NCBI GenBank assembly: GCA_964510955.1
Contig: CAZEDW010000001.1
Coordinates: 62,001 to 126,000 of the forward strand
DNA length: 64,000 nucleotides
DNA from: JAFLCM01 sp964510955
GTDB lineage: Bacteria > Planctomycetota > Phycisphaerae > Phycisphaerales > UBA1924
Reading direction: 5' to 3'
Part shown: positions 36,688 through 44,937 of the stretch, one piece after another
Layout of the letters: each line of letters begins with the position of its first letter
How positions within the stretch are numbered: position 1 is the stretch's first letter
The notes under the pieces: model-generated
What the model saw: only the letters and a program-made list of their open reading frames with translations
The model's database searches: none
Told to the model about the DNA's origin: nothing
Program-made: the position numbers and the translations under genes

Positions 36688-36987
36688 TCAGTCCTCGACC
36701 ACGGCGAGGATGTCGTCCTCGGACATGATGAGGAGGGTGTCCTTGTCGAGCTTGACCTCGGTGCCGGCGTAGCTGGAGAAGATCACGCGGTCGCCCTTCT
36801 TGACGCTCAGGGGGATGCGCTCGCCGGTGTCGGTGTTGAGGGCGCCGGTGCCGACGGCCTGGATGATGCCGGTCTTGGGCTTGTCCTTGGCGGTCTCGGG
36901 GAGGAAGATGCCGTTGGCGGTCTTGGTTTCGGCCTCGTCGCGCTTGACGAGGATCTTGTCGCCGAGGGGCTTGACTTTGGTTGCCAT
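36688..36987 (-). CDS. groES: Co-chaperonin GroES (Hsp10)
   Basis: The 99-residue product is a complete GroES: KVKPLGDKILVKRDEAETKT, the mobile-loop region TANGIFLPETAKDKPKTGII, VGTGALNTDTGERIPLSVKK, GDRVIFSSYAGTEVKLD and the ending LLIMSEDDILAVVE. It caps the GroEL ring. AGGAG precedes the ATG. No CIRCE operator is visible in the upstream 90 bases, so HrcA control is not indicated. Confidence 0.97.
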   Translation of the reverse strand: MATKVKPLGDKILVKRDEAETKTANGIFLPETAKDKPKTGIIQAVGTGALNTDTGERIPLSVKKGDRVIFSSYAGTEVKLDKDTLLIMSEDDILAVVED

Positions 36988-37076
36988 GTCTGGGGGCTCC
37001 TATGGGGATGTGGGGGTGTTTGGGGTGCGGGGTAGCGAGTGCCGAATGGCAAATCGCAAATAGCAAATCGGAATGG

Positions 37077-37637
37077 TCAGGAGGCGGGCCAGCAACCTCC
37101 GTAGTGGCGTCCGAGGATGCGGCGCATCACTTCGAGGGCGAGCTCGGTGTTGACGGGGGGTTCGAGGACGGCAAAGACGCCGGCCATGAGCGCCTTGGAG
37201 AGCGCTCGGGCGTTTTCGCGGCTGGTGAGCCGGCGCTTGACGATGACGGTCGGGGGCGGGCACTTGAGCCGCTGGAGGATCTCGATGATGCGCTCGCCGC
37301 CCTCTTCGCCGGCGGGGACCAGGTCGCCGTCGGACTCGGTGTCGGACAGCGCGGGGGTTTCGAGGGGGAGCGAAAGGTCGACCACGGCGATGTGCACCGG
37401 GGTGGTGCGGATGAAATCGGCGGCCTCACGCCCGGAGCGTGCCCGCCAGGCGCGGACGCCCATGGGCTCCAAAAGCCTGGGCAGGGTGTCGATCCACGAC
37501 TCGGGCTGCCACCCGCCGTAGGAGAGCAACAGGTTCAAGCGCCCTCCCGCCCCCCCGCTGCAGCACGCGCGCGAGCCCGCGTTGACTGGGGAGCCGTTGG
37601 CGGCGTCTCGTGCGGAGGGTGAGCGCAGGGGGAGCAT
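37077..37637 (-). CDS. Degenerate receiver-domain protein
   Basis: From about residue 34 the product has a CheY-like pattern: LNLLLSYGGWQPESWIDTLP, VRAWRARSGREAADFIRTTP, VHIAVVDLSLPLE (candidate phospho-Asp), VIVKRRLTSRENARALSKAL and a closing FAVLEPPVNTELALEVMRRI. The acidic pair expected after strand 1 is absent, and the Lys lies in VKRR, so phosphorylation is doubtful. The first 33 residues from ATG 37637 are Ser/Ala/Arg-rich and may be untranslated. A TTG at 37538 with GGAGG 4 bases upstream starts exactly at the domain. It lies upstream of groES. Confidence 0.6.
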   Translation of the reverse strand: MLPLRSPSARDAANGSPVNAGSRACCSGGAGGRLNLLLSYGGWQPESWIDTLPRLLEPMGVRAWRARSGREAADFIRTTPVHIAVVDLSLPLETPALSDTESDGDLVPAGEEGGERIIEILQRLKCPPPTVIVKRRLTSRENARALSKALMAGVFAVLEPPVNTELALEVMRRILGRHYGGCWPAS

Positions 37638-37790
37638 TCCGCCCAGCTATTTGCAAGGTATGGGCCCGGGGCCGGTGTTTCTAAGTTGTTGATATCAAGC
37701 GATTTACAGCGTTGTGTTCGGGTTTCGTCACTGCCAAGACCGTCGGCGTGAGAGCGTGGGCTGTCAGAGTGGCAGATGGCGGGGATGCAA

Positions 37791-37821
37791 TTGAAAAGCC
37801 CAGCGGGGGGCCGCTGGGCTT
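37791..37821 (-). terminator. Terminator of the 998-residue dockerin protein gene
   Basis: AAGCCCAGCGG (37796-37806) pairs perfectly with CCGCTGGGCTT (37811-37821) around GGGG. On the minus strand the stem is followed by TTCAATT. It lies 34 bases after the stop of the large gene. Confidence 0.8.
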
Positions 37822-37855
37822 GGGTGAGGTCAGTGAATGGCCCGTCCGCGGACGA

Positions 37856-40852
37856 TCAGCAGGGCTGACCGAAGCGGCCGAGCAGGATGGTGAGGTCGGC
37901 GGTGTTGACCTGGTTGTCGCCGTTCAGATCGCCCTGGAGGTTCGGGCCGGTGCGTCCGAAGTTGCCCAGCAGGAGGGTGAGGTCAGCGGTGTTGACGGCG
38001 TGGTCGTTGTTGATGTCGCCGACGCACGGGGGCGTGCAGGTGGTGATGCCGGCGGTGGTGTTGCTGTAGGTCTGGTTGCCGGCGTTGTAGCTGAGGGTCA
38101 TCGACTGGGTGCCGGGGATGGTCTGGAAGTTGACCAGGCGCGGCTCGCCGAGGTCGGCGGAGCAGTAAGCCTGGAGGCCCTGGTTGGAGACGAAGTCGTG
38201 GTTCTGGCCGTTGATGAAGGCGATCATCTTGATGGTGCCCGTGGTGCCGTCCCACGGGGCGAGGTCGTTGATGGTGCCGTTGTCGATGGGGATGCCGATC
38301 TCGATGCCGGTGGTGACGGTCGCGGGGTCAGAGGTGGGCGTGACGAACTGGTTGGCGCCGCCCGCGACGCCGCCGGTGTTGGAGTTGTTGATGGCGCAGA
38401 CGGCGGGCTCGTTGGTGAGCAGGTCGCCGCCGTCGAAGAAGCCGGCGCCGGTGGTGGTGGTCTTGCCGTAGTAGCGCTTGGCGCCGGGGTCGCCGACGGA
38501 CGGGACGTCCTTGAGGCGTGCCCAGCCGGCGTAGATGTCGGCGGTGCCGGTGGTGGCGTTGGCGTTGTTGTTGGTGACGTAGACGTAGTAGTCGGCGCCG
38601 AAGCCGGTCTCGAAGGTGAGGCCGGGCTGGACGACGGGAGGCGCGCCGACGCTGATGGGGCCGCCCATGCGGTTCAGGCCGGAGAAGTCAACGTCGGGGT
38701 TGCCGGTGTAGCCGTCGGACGGGTCGTCGTAGATCAGCGTGTTCTGGCCGACGCCGGGGATGACGTCGAAGAAGATGTCGAGCTTGTTGTTGTTGGGCTC
38801 GAGGTTGCCGGCGAAGAACAGGTAGAGCGTGGCGCTGCCGTCGACCGGGCTGGTGCCCTTCTGGGCGAAGACGCTGTCGAGCTCGGAGCCGTTGGCGTTG
38901 TAGGTTGTGGTGAGCGTGTTGTTGCCGAAGCCGTTCTTGGCGCGGAAGGTGCCGGTGAGCACGGGGGTGGTGCCGGACTTGACGCCGGTGGCGACGATGC
39001 CGCCGTAGCCGCCGCCCGCGGTGAGCAACTGAGCGGCGTACAGAGTGTGGTTGGCGGTGGCGGTGCCGGTGTCGTAACCGGCGGCGTAGGCGACCATGTA
39101 GTCGGGCTCGAAGCCGGTATCCCACTTGAGGCCGGGGCCGCTGCCGCTGGCGCCGAGCTTCTCGAGGCCGAAGGCAGGGTTGTTGGCGAGCATGGTCTGC
39201 TGGCCGCCGGCCTTGGTGTCGAGGAAGAGGCAGAGCTTGTTGTTGTCGTGCAGGTTGCCGGTGGCGAGGAGCCAGAGGGTTGGGGCGTTGCCGTTGGCGG
39301 GGTCGAGGCCAGCGCGGGCGTAGAGGCCGTCGATCTCCGAGCCGTCGTTGTGGTTCACGTCGGCGAGGGTGTTGTCACCGAATCCGGTGGGGTTGCCGTA
39401 GTTGGCGGGGACGTTGTTGGACCAGATCTTGGTGTAGCCCGAGGCGTCCTTGGTTCCGTCAAGAACGTTGTTGAAGGCGAAGAGGGTGCCGGGGACGCTG
39501 TAGGTGACGTACTGGTTGCCGGCGTTCAGCGTGGAGGTGAAGTCAACGCCGTTGGCGGGGAAGCCGAAGCTGTCCTGGGTGGCGGCGACGCCGCCGATGA
39601 TCTGGTTCGAAAGGTAGTCCCAGTTGAAGCCGAGGATGAAACCGCCGATCCTGATGCTGGAGGTGCCGGTGACCCAGCCGGTCTCGGCGAGGGGGACCTT
39701 GATCTCGACGCCGGTGGTGACGAGATTGGGATCGGAGCCGGGCGGGGTTGTCCAGGGGTTGAGGTTGATGGTGGCCGCGGCGACGCCGCCGCTGTTGGAG
39801 TTGTTGAAGGCGGCCTCCATCGAGCCGCCGTTGGGCGGCGCGGCCTGGCCGTTGGTGGTGGGCATGCCGGGGAAGGCGAGGACGCGGCGCTCGCCGACGG
39901 GGATGTTCTTGTCGCCGCGTGCGTAACCGCCGGTGCCGCCGGCGGCGGTGGGCAGGGTGGCGTAGTTCACATAGTGATCGCCGCCCGGACCGCCGGTGTA
40001 ATCGATGAAGTAGTCGGCGGTGAAGCCGGTGTCGAACTTCATGCCGGCGTGGTTGTTGATGATGCCGAAATCGCCGGCGAAGTTGCCGGTCAGGACGGGG
40101 TTCTGGCCGCCGCTCTTGCAGTCGACCCACAGGCAGATCTTGTCGTACTGCGTGCGGAGGTTGCCGGTCATCGCCACGTAGAGACGGGTGGCGGAGCGGT
40201 AGGCGTAGATGGCGTCGAACTCGCTGCCGTTCGAGGCGTCCTGGCTGTTGGTGGTCGCCGCGGGCAGGGTGCTGGCGAGGGTGTTCACGAAGACCGGGGC
40301 GCCGTAGGCGGCGTCGACAGTTCCGTCGACGGTCGCGGCGGTGGCGTTGACGTTGGTAACGGTGATGTACTGGTTGCCGGCGACGGTGGAGAGGTCCAGT
40401 ACCGAGGCGTCGCCGAGGTCCTGGGTGGCCGCGGGCAAGCCGCCGATGATCTGGTTCGAGATGAACTTGTGGCCGTTGACGTCCGAGCCGTCCTTGATGT
40501 AGTAGCCGGCCAGGTTGATGGGGCTGACGCCGTCCCAGCCGATCTCGCTCAGATCTACGGCGAGTTCGAAGCCGGTGGTGACGAGGGCGGGGTCGCTGTC
40601 GGGGGCCGGGAAGTTGTACGAGCCGCCGGCGAACTTGACCACGCCGCCGATGTTCGACAGGTTGGCCTGGGCCGACCCATTGAGGGTGGCGAGGGTGATG
40701 TCGATGACGCTGGCCTTCTGGGCCGACATGGCGGTGGTGCCGAAGGAGGCGTCGCGGGTGCCGTCCATGGTGGGGCTGGCCGCGATGACGACGCTCGCGC
40801 CGGCGAGCAGCGCGGCGGGTACGAGGGTCCTGCAGACCGTTGCGATATTCAT
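37856..40852 (-). CDS. Large secreted repeat protein with tandem dockerin-like motifs
   Basis: ATG 40852 gives 998 residues with a signal peptide (TLVPAALLAGASVVIAA). The body repeats a unit with DGTRDASF or DGTKDAS, a GSEFDAIYAYRSATRLYVAM type strand set, LWVDCKSGGQNPVL and FDTGFTADYFIDY, each about 250 residues and about four copies. Units end in phrases such as NLVTTGVEIKVPLAETGW. The C-terminus has two dockerin-like loops (GDINNDHAVNTADLTLLLGN and GDLNGDNQVNTADLTILLGR). The repeats look like an extracellular beta-sandwich array. It follows a PEP-CTERM gene of related style. Function unknown. Confidence 0.85.
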   Translation of the reverse strand: MNIATVCRTLVPAALLAGASVVIAASPTMDGTRDASFGTTAMSAQKASVIDITLATLNGSAQANLSNIGGVVKFAGGSYNFPAPDSDPALVTTGFELAVDLSEIGWDGVSPINLAGYYIKDGSDVNGHKFISNQIIGGLPAATQDLGDASVLDLSTVAGNQYITVTNVNATAATVDGTVDAAYGAPVFVNTLASTLPAATTNSQDASNGSEFDAIYAYRSATRLYVAMTGNLRTQYDKICLWVDCKSGGQNPVLTGNFAGDFGIINNHAGMKFDTGFTADYFIDYTGGPGGDHYVNYATLPTAAGGTGGYARGDKNIPVGERRVLAFPGMPTTNGQAAPPNGGSMEAAFNNSNSGGVAAATINLNPWTTPPGSDPNLVTTGVEIKVPLAETGWVTGTSSIRIGGFILGFNWDYLSNQIIGGVAATQDSFGFPANGVDFTSTLNAGNQYVTYSVPGTLFAFNNVLDGTKDASGYTKIWSNNVPANYGNPTGFGDNTLADVNHNDGSEIDGLYARAGLDPANGNAPTLWLLATGNLHDNNKLCLFLDTKAGGQQTMLANNPAFGLEKLGASGSGPGLKWDTGFEPDYMVAYAAGYDTGTATANHTLYAAQLLTAGGGYGGIVATGVKSGTTPVLTGTFRAKNGFGNNTLTTTYNANGSELDSVFAQKGTSPVDGSATLYLFFAGNLEPNNNKLDIFFDVIPGVGQNTLIYDDPSDGYTGNPDVDFSGLNRMGGPISVGAPPVVQPGLTFETGFGADYYVYVTNNNANATTGTADIYAGWARLKDVPSVGDPGAKRYYGKTTTTGAGFFDGGDLLTNEPAVCAINNSNTGGVAGGANQFVTPTSDPATVTTGIEIGIPIDNGTINDLAPWDGTTGTIKMIAFINGQNHDFVSNQGLQAYCSADLGEPRLVNFQTIPGTQSMTLSYNAGNQTYSNTTAGITTCTPPCVGDINNDHAVNTADLTLLLGNFGRTGPNLQGDLNGDNQVNTADLTILLGRFGQPC

Positions 40853-40952
40853 GCCGATCTCTCTCAGGAAAGGGGGGAGGGAAGTGCTGTGTCTGGAGAC
40901 GGTGAAGGGCGGACGGGTGTGCACCGCCCGCCCACGATGATTTTGAGAAGCC

Positions 40953-40978
40953 CGAAGGCCCGGGTGAACGGGCCTTCG
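40953..40978 (-). terminator. Hairpin downstream of the PEP-CTERM gene at 41.0-41.7 kb
   Basis: CGAAGGCCCG (40953-40962) pairs perfectly with CGGGCCTTCG (40969-40978) over a 6-base loop, 16 bases after the stop codon. The U-tract is weak (GGCTTCTC on the minus strand), so it may act as an attenuator ahead of the next gene. Confidence 0.6.
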
Positions 40979-40993
40979 AGGGAGAAGATGCGA

Positions 40994-41686
40994 TTATCGA
41001 CGGCGGCGGAGGCCGATGAGGCCCGCGACCGCGCCGAGGCCGACCGCGCCGGGGGTCGGGATCGACACGATGTACTTGAGGAGCGGGGTGTTGTTGCCCG
41101 CCTGGTAGTAATCACCCCAGTCGAAGACCGAGGGAGTCGGGTTAGCGGCCGAGTCGATGGCGCCGTCGCCGCCGCCGCCACCGGAGGTGAAGGCGTCGAA
41201 GAGGACCGAGTCGCCGTCGCCGACGCCGATCCAGGCGAGCGGGAAGCTGACGGTGACCGAGCTGCTGTCCTTGGTGATGGACATGCCGACTGCGGTGCCG
41301 TTCCAAGTGGCGTGGGTGGGCGGGGAGGGCCAGGCGCCGGCGTAGGTGTAGACCTCGCCGCCGTTGCCGCCGTCAACCCAGCTTCCCATCCAGTAATCGG
41401 CGCCAGTGGCCATGCCGATGGGGCGGTTCCAACCGTTGCCGGCGGTGTCGCCGCCGGAGACGGTGTCCATGATGACCATGTACTTGCCCCAGTCGGTGGC
41501 GACGGGGTCACCGTTCAAGTTGAACTTGAAGCTGATGTTCGTGGCGTCATTGGTGACGTCCATGGACAGGATGTCCAGGAAGCCGAACGGGAAGTTGGTG
41601 TCCCCGCCGGCGTCAGAGAAACTCGCACCGAGGGCGGAGCCGGCGAGCAGCGCCAGACCAGCCGCGGCGATCAGGGAACGATTCAT
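40994..41686 (-). CDS. Secreted protein with PEP-CTERM-like tail
   Basis: The 230-residue product has a signal peptide (MNRSLIAAAGLALLAGSALG) and a body with DAGGDTNFPFGFLDILSMDV, TNISFKFNLNGDPVATDWGK and SVTVSFPLAWIGVGDGDSVL. These phrases are like the repeat unit of the large neighbouring protein. It ends IPTPGAVGLGAVAGLIGLRR followed by RR, a PEP-CTERM-like signal for surface sorting. AGGAG precedes the ATG. The upstream 500 bases carry two copies of a palindrome that may regulate it. Confidence 0.82.
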   Translation of the reverse strand: MNRSLIAAAGLALLAGSALGASFSDAGGDTNFPFGFLDILSMDVTNDATNISFKFNLNGDPVATDWGKYMVIMDTVSGGDTAGNGWNRPIGMATGADYWMGSWVDGGNGGEVYTYAGAWPSPPTHATWNGTAVGMSITKDSSSVTVSFPLAWIGVGDGDSVLFDAFTSGGGGGDGAIDSAANPTPSVFDWGDYYQAGNNTPLLKYIVSIPTPGAVGLGAVAGLIGLRRRR

Positions 41687-41811
41687 TCTTCTCTTCTCCT
41701 TTACAAAGCGAACCTACGCGTAGCGACGCCTCTTCGACCGTCGGAGATGCGTCTATTTTCAAAGCGGCGGTGCACGCGAGAAGCCGTGTGAGTCACCCCG
41801 CTTTGGGCCCG

Positions 41812-41829
41812 AGGTAAATCGATTTACCT
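41812..41829. promoter_or_regulatory. Operator-like palindrome GGTAAA-N4-TTTACC, proximal copy
   Basis: AGGTAAATCGATTTACCT is an 18-base perfect palindrome, 126 bases upstream of the ATG of the secreted-protein gene at 41686. A second palindrome with the same GGTAAA-N4-TTTACC core occurs at 42015-42032. This low-GC symmetry in high-GC DNA is typical of a binding site for a dimeric regulator, which I cannot identify. Confidence 0.65.
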
Positions 41830-42214
41830 AGATCGTGAACTTGAACGCTGGTTAACTCGCTGACTTGTTCGAAGACTCTCACGCACTCCAGTTCGCCGCG
41901 GTTCTTGCCGCGGATGCCCTTGTTTGACTCCCGCCGAGACGAACCCGGACGCTGCGGAGCGCACCGTGAGGTCTCGGGGATGCCGCAGAGCTGTGCGGCA
42001 TCCAAAACAATCGCGGGTAAAATGTTTTACCCTTACCTCAAAGATATCCACAGGCTGACCCGGAGCAAGCCAGAAAACCGGAAAATCCTTGTACTCGTCC
42101 GAAAGCGGGCTGCAAGGGTCAGGCTGGATACGGCTGGATTCGACCCGTTCTAACCCGCAGCCGTATATGTACCGAACGCGGGCCGCACTCTGACTGGTAC
42201 TCGAATCTCGAGCC
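41830..42214. other. Gene-free spacer with symmetric elements
   Basis: No ORF here is convincing; the 82-codon plus-strand reading has no ribosome site and unusual composition. Between the two palindromes lies a perfect hairpin, GGATGCCGCA (41978-41987) with TGCGGCATCC (41994-42003). The stretch is clearly richer in A and T than its surroundings. Confidence 0.5.
42015..42032. promoter_or_regulatory. Operator-like palindrome GGTAAA-N4-TTTACC, distal copy
   Basis: GGGTAAAATGTTTTACCC has 8-base perfect arms around a TG centre and the same GGTAAA-N4-TTTACC core as the site 203 bases away at 41812-41829. Confidence 0.65.
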
Positions 42215-42415
42215 CTAGAAGAGGGTGTAGATGAAGGGGGCCGCCGCGGTGCCGCCGAGGATGATGATCAGTCCGATGATGAGCAGGGCCGCCACCAGCG
42301 GGATGAGCCACCACTTCTTGTTGAAGCGGAGGAAGTCCCAGAACTCGCGGAGGAGCCCGGGCGACTGCTGGTCTGCCTGGCTGGCGAAGTCGGGCTTTGG
42401 GCTGGGCTTGGTCAC
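42215..42415 (-). CDS. DUF5989 (SxtK-like) small membrane protein
   Basis: The 66-residue product has LLREFWDFLRFNKKWWLIP ahead of one membrane helix (LVAALLIIGLIIILGG) and ends APFIYTLF, the DUF5989 pattern. In cyanobacterial saxitoxin loci the same three types of gene (carbamoyltransferase, SxtJ, SxtK) lie side by side. It is the last gene in the cluster, 30 bases after the SxtJ-like gene. The biochemical role of the family is unknown. Confidence 0.85.
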   Translation of the reverse strand: MTKPSPKPDFASQADQQSPGLLREFWDFLRFNKKWWLIPLVAALLIIGLIIILGGTAAAPFIYTLF

Positions 42416-42445
42416 GGGCGGGTCGGGGTGGATGAGAGGGGTTGG

Positions 42446-43012
42446 CTAGAACTGCCTGAAGTATCGGTCGGCGGGCGGGGGGGCTTCGCGGGGGCGCCAG
42501 AATGTGGTTGAGCCATGCCCGGCCTGGCGCCCCAGCGGGTCGTGCCCCAGCGCGCGCATGATCAAGCCGATCGGCGTGGCCACGAAGAAGAATACGAGCG
42601 CCAGCAGCGCGTTGGAGAACGTCCACCCGAGCGGCACGGCGGCGTTCATCCACCCGGTGTAGAGGCGAACCGCGATGGTCCTGGACGCGAGGGCCGCGAG
42701 CGCACCGGCGGCACCCAGGATCCATGTGGTGATGGCGACGGTCCACGCCGAAGCGCCCAGACGCTCGGCCACGCCGATCAGCAGCAGCGCCGCGGGGATG
42801 GCGATCCCGATGAGCTGGGCACGCACCGGCTGCTCGCGGTTGAAGACCAATGATGCCGCGAGGGCGGCGCCGGTGATGGCCGCCGCGACCATCAGCGCGT
42901 GCGGCGTGCCCAGGGCCAGCTTCCCCAGCGCGCCGCAAAAAACGGCCCAGAGCAGCGCGAAGACGCGCAGCTCGGTGGGGGATGGGTTCTTCTTGATCTC
43001 GATGAGCGGCAT
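42446..43012 (-). CDS. SxtJ-family membrane protein
   Basis: The 188-residue product begins MPLIEIKKNPSPTELRVFAL, then has several membrane helices (LMVAAAITGAALAASLVF, LIGIAIPAALLLIGVAE, WTVAITTWILGAAGALAAL). It contains the SxtJ signature around MNAAVPLGWTFSNALLALVF and FVATPIGLIMRALGHDPLGR. The function is unknown, but the family is tied to carbamoyltransferases of the NodU/CmcH group. It lies 37 bases after that gene. Confidence 0.87.
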   Translation of the reverse strand: MPLIEIKKNPSPTELRVFALLWAVFCGALGKLALGTPHALMVAAAITGAALAASLVFNREQPVRAQLIGIAIPAALLLIGVAERLGASAWTVAITTWILGAAGALAALASRTIAVRLYTGWMNAAVPLGWTFSNALLALVFFFVATPIGLIMRALGHDPLGRQAGHGSTTFWRPREAPPPADRYFRQF

Positions 43013-43049
43013 GGGCGGAGCGAAGAGGATCGGGTCTCAGGGGTGTGGG

Positions 43050-44885
43050 CTAGTCGGGAAGGAATCTGGCGAGGTAGGCGTCGACATCGTGGCGCTTGGC
43101 TGCGGGCTGCTGTTCCTTGAGCAGGATGCAGTCCTCGATCACGAGGACGTCGATATTGCTGGCCATGAAGCAGTGGTAGGCGTCGCGCGGCGTGCACACG
43201 ATCGGCTCCGAGCGGACGTTGAAGCTGGTGTTGATGAGCACCGGGCAGCCGGTGCGCCTGTCGAACTCGGTCAGCAACGCGTGCAGGCGGGGGTTGCGTT
43301 CGGTGTCGACCGTCTGGACCCGGGCGGAGCAGTCGACGTGGGTGACGGCGGGGAGCGTCGAGCGCGCCGCCTTCAGCTTGTCGAGCCCGACCCCCCCACC
43401 GCCTTCGGGCAACGGCAGCCGGTGCGCCGGCTTGACCGGCGCGACCAGGAGCATGTACGGGCTGTCGTGTCCGGGCTTGAGTTCGAAATACTCCGGGGCG
43501 CGGTCGCGGAGGACAATCGGGGCGAACGGGCGGAATCCTTCACGGAACTTGGTCTTGAGGTTGATGAGCGACTGCATGTCGCGCGAGCGTGCGTCGCCGA
43601 GGATGCTGCGCCCGCCGAGGGCCCGGGGGCCGAACTCCATGCGGCCCTGAAACCATCCGACGACCCTTTGAGCCAGGATGTGATCGACGGTCTCGTTGAT
43701 GAGCGCGGGCTCGGCCTCGATGTGCCGGAACACGGCTCCCAGCGATTCAAGCTCGCGGCGCACCTGCTCGCTGGAGAACCCGGGCCCCAGTCGCGAGGCG
43801 TGCTGGGTGTCTCCCGGCGCGGCGCGGCGCGGGTTTTCAAGGAGCTGGTGCCAGATGAACATCGCGGCGCCGAGCGCGCCGCCGGCGTCGCCCGCGGCGG
43901 GCTGGATCCACACCTGCTCGAACGGTCCCTCGCGGAGGATGCGCCCGTTGCCGACGCAGTTGAGGGCCACGCCGCCCGCGAGGCACAGGTTGCTCGAGCC
44001 GGTCAGCTCGTGCGCGTGCCGGGCGGTGCGGAGCATTGCCTCCTCGGTGACGCGCTGGACTGACGCGGCGATGTCCATCTCGCGCTGCGTGAGCGGGGCT
44101 TCGGGCTGGCGCTCCGGGCCGCCGAACAGCGAGGCGAAGCGCGGGCCGGTCATGCGCAGGGCGTGAGGGAAGGTGAAGTAATCGAGGTTGAGGTGGATGG
44201 AGCCGTCGGGCCGGAGTGCGACGAGTTTGTCGAGGATGAGGTCGGCGTAGCGGGGCTCGCCGTAGGGGGCCAGGCCCATCAGCTTGTACTCGCCTGAGTT
44301 GACGCGGAAGCCGCAGAAGTAGGTGAACGCCGAGTAGAGCAGGCCGAGCGAGTGGGGGAAGCGCTGCTCCTTCAGCAGTTCGACGCGGTTGGCGCGCCCG
44401 CGGCCGATGGTGGCGGTGGCCCACTCGCCCACGCCGTCAAGGGTTACCACGGCGGCTTCATCAAACGGAGACGGAAAGAACGCGCTGGCGGCGTGCGACT
44501 CGTGGTGTTCCGGGAACACGACGCGGCGCTTGTAGGCCCCGCGGAGCCCGTCCTTGATCTCTCGCCCGAGGAAGAGCTTCTGCTTGAGCCACAGAGGCAT
44601 GGCCCGCGCGAAACTGGCGAAGCCGCGCGGTGCCGTGGCGAGGTAGGTCTCCAGCAGCCGCTCGAACTTCAGAAAAGGCTTGTCGTAGAAGCCGACGTAG
44701 TCGATCTGATCGGGGCGCAGGCCCGATTCGGCGAGGCAATAATCGATGGCGTTCCGGGGGAAGTTGTGATCGTGCTTGATGCGCGTGAACCGTTCTTCCT
44801 GCGCGGCGGCGACGATGTCGCCGTCCACCACCAGGGCGGCGGCGGAGTCGTGGTAGTAGGCGGATATGCCGAGGATCGCGGTCAC
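43050..44885 (-). CDS. NodU/CmcH-family carbamoyltransferase
   Basis: The 611-residue enzyme transfers a carbamoyl group from carbamoyl phosphate via carbamoyl-adenylate to a hydroxyl of a sugar or natural product. The N-terminal Kae1-like domain has ILGISAYYHDSAAALVVDGD, VVFPEHHESHAASAFFPSPF (the His metal site) and NLCLAGGVALNCVGNGRIL. The C-terminal domain has FQGRMEFGPRALGGRSILGD and NTSFNVRSEPIVCTPRDA. Homologues include SxtI and TobZ. The nearby SGNH hydrolase, SxtJ and DUF5989 genes suggest a surface glycan as target, by inference. Confidence 0.92.
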   Translation of the reverse strand: MTAILGISAYYHDSAAALVVDGDIVAAAQEERFTRIKHDHNFPRNAIDYCLAESGLRPDQIDYVGFYDKPFLKFERLLETYLATAPRGFASFARAMPLWLKQKLFLGREIKDGLRGAYKRRVVFPEHHESHAASAFFPSPFDEAAVVTLDGVGEWATATIGRGRANRVELLKEQRFPHSLGLLYSAFTYFCGFRVNSGEYKLMGLAPYGEPRYADLILDKLVALRPDGSIHLNLDYFTFPHALRMTGPRFASLFGGPERQPEAPLTQREMDIAASVQRVTEEAMLRTARHAHELTGSSNLCLAGGVALNCVGNGRILREGPFEQVWIQPAAGDAGGALGAAMFIWHQLLENPRRAAPGDTQHASRLGPGFSSEQVRRELESLGAVFRHIEAEPALINETVDHILAQRVVGWFQGRMEFGPRALGGRSILGDARSRDMQSLINLKTKFREGFRPFAPIVLRDRAPEYFELKPGHDSPYMLLVAPVKPAHRLPLPEGGGGVGLDKLKAARSTLPAVTHVDCSARVQTVDTERNPRLHALLTEFDRRTGCPVLINTSFNVRSEPIVCTPRDAYHCFMASNIDVLVIEDCILLKEQQPAAKRHDVDAYLARFLPD

Positions 44886-44937
44886 TGGTGAGGGTGGGGT
44901 CGAGGGGGGCCGGCACGATGGGGCGCACGCCGAAGTT

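Noticed and set aside
36988..37076. Possible CIRCE operator upstream of groES
   Set aside because: Only a half-site-like GGCACTCGCTA is present; no TTAGCACTC-N9-GAGTGCTAA pair. The GCACT-N7-AGTGC pair near 36231 has the wrong spacing and belongs to the heptad repeats.
37022..37076. Short iterated GCAAATC/GCAAATA units before groES
   Set aside because: Three heptads only and no facing arm. They may be related to the other heptads in style, but the evidence is too thin for a separate element.
41905..42153. 82-codon plus-strand ORF in the palindrome region
   Set aside because: No ribosome site, no recognisable motif, and it reads through the hairpin and the distal palindrome. The stretch looks non-coding.
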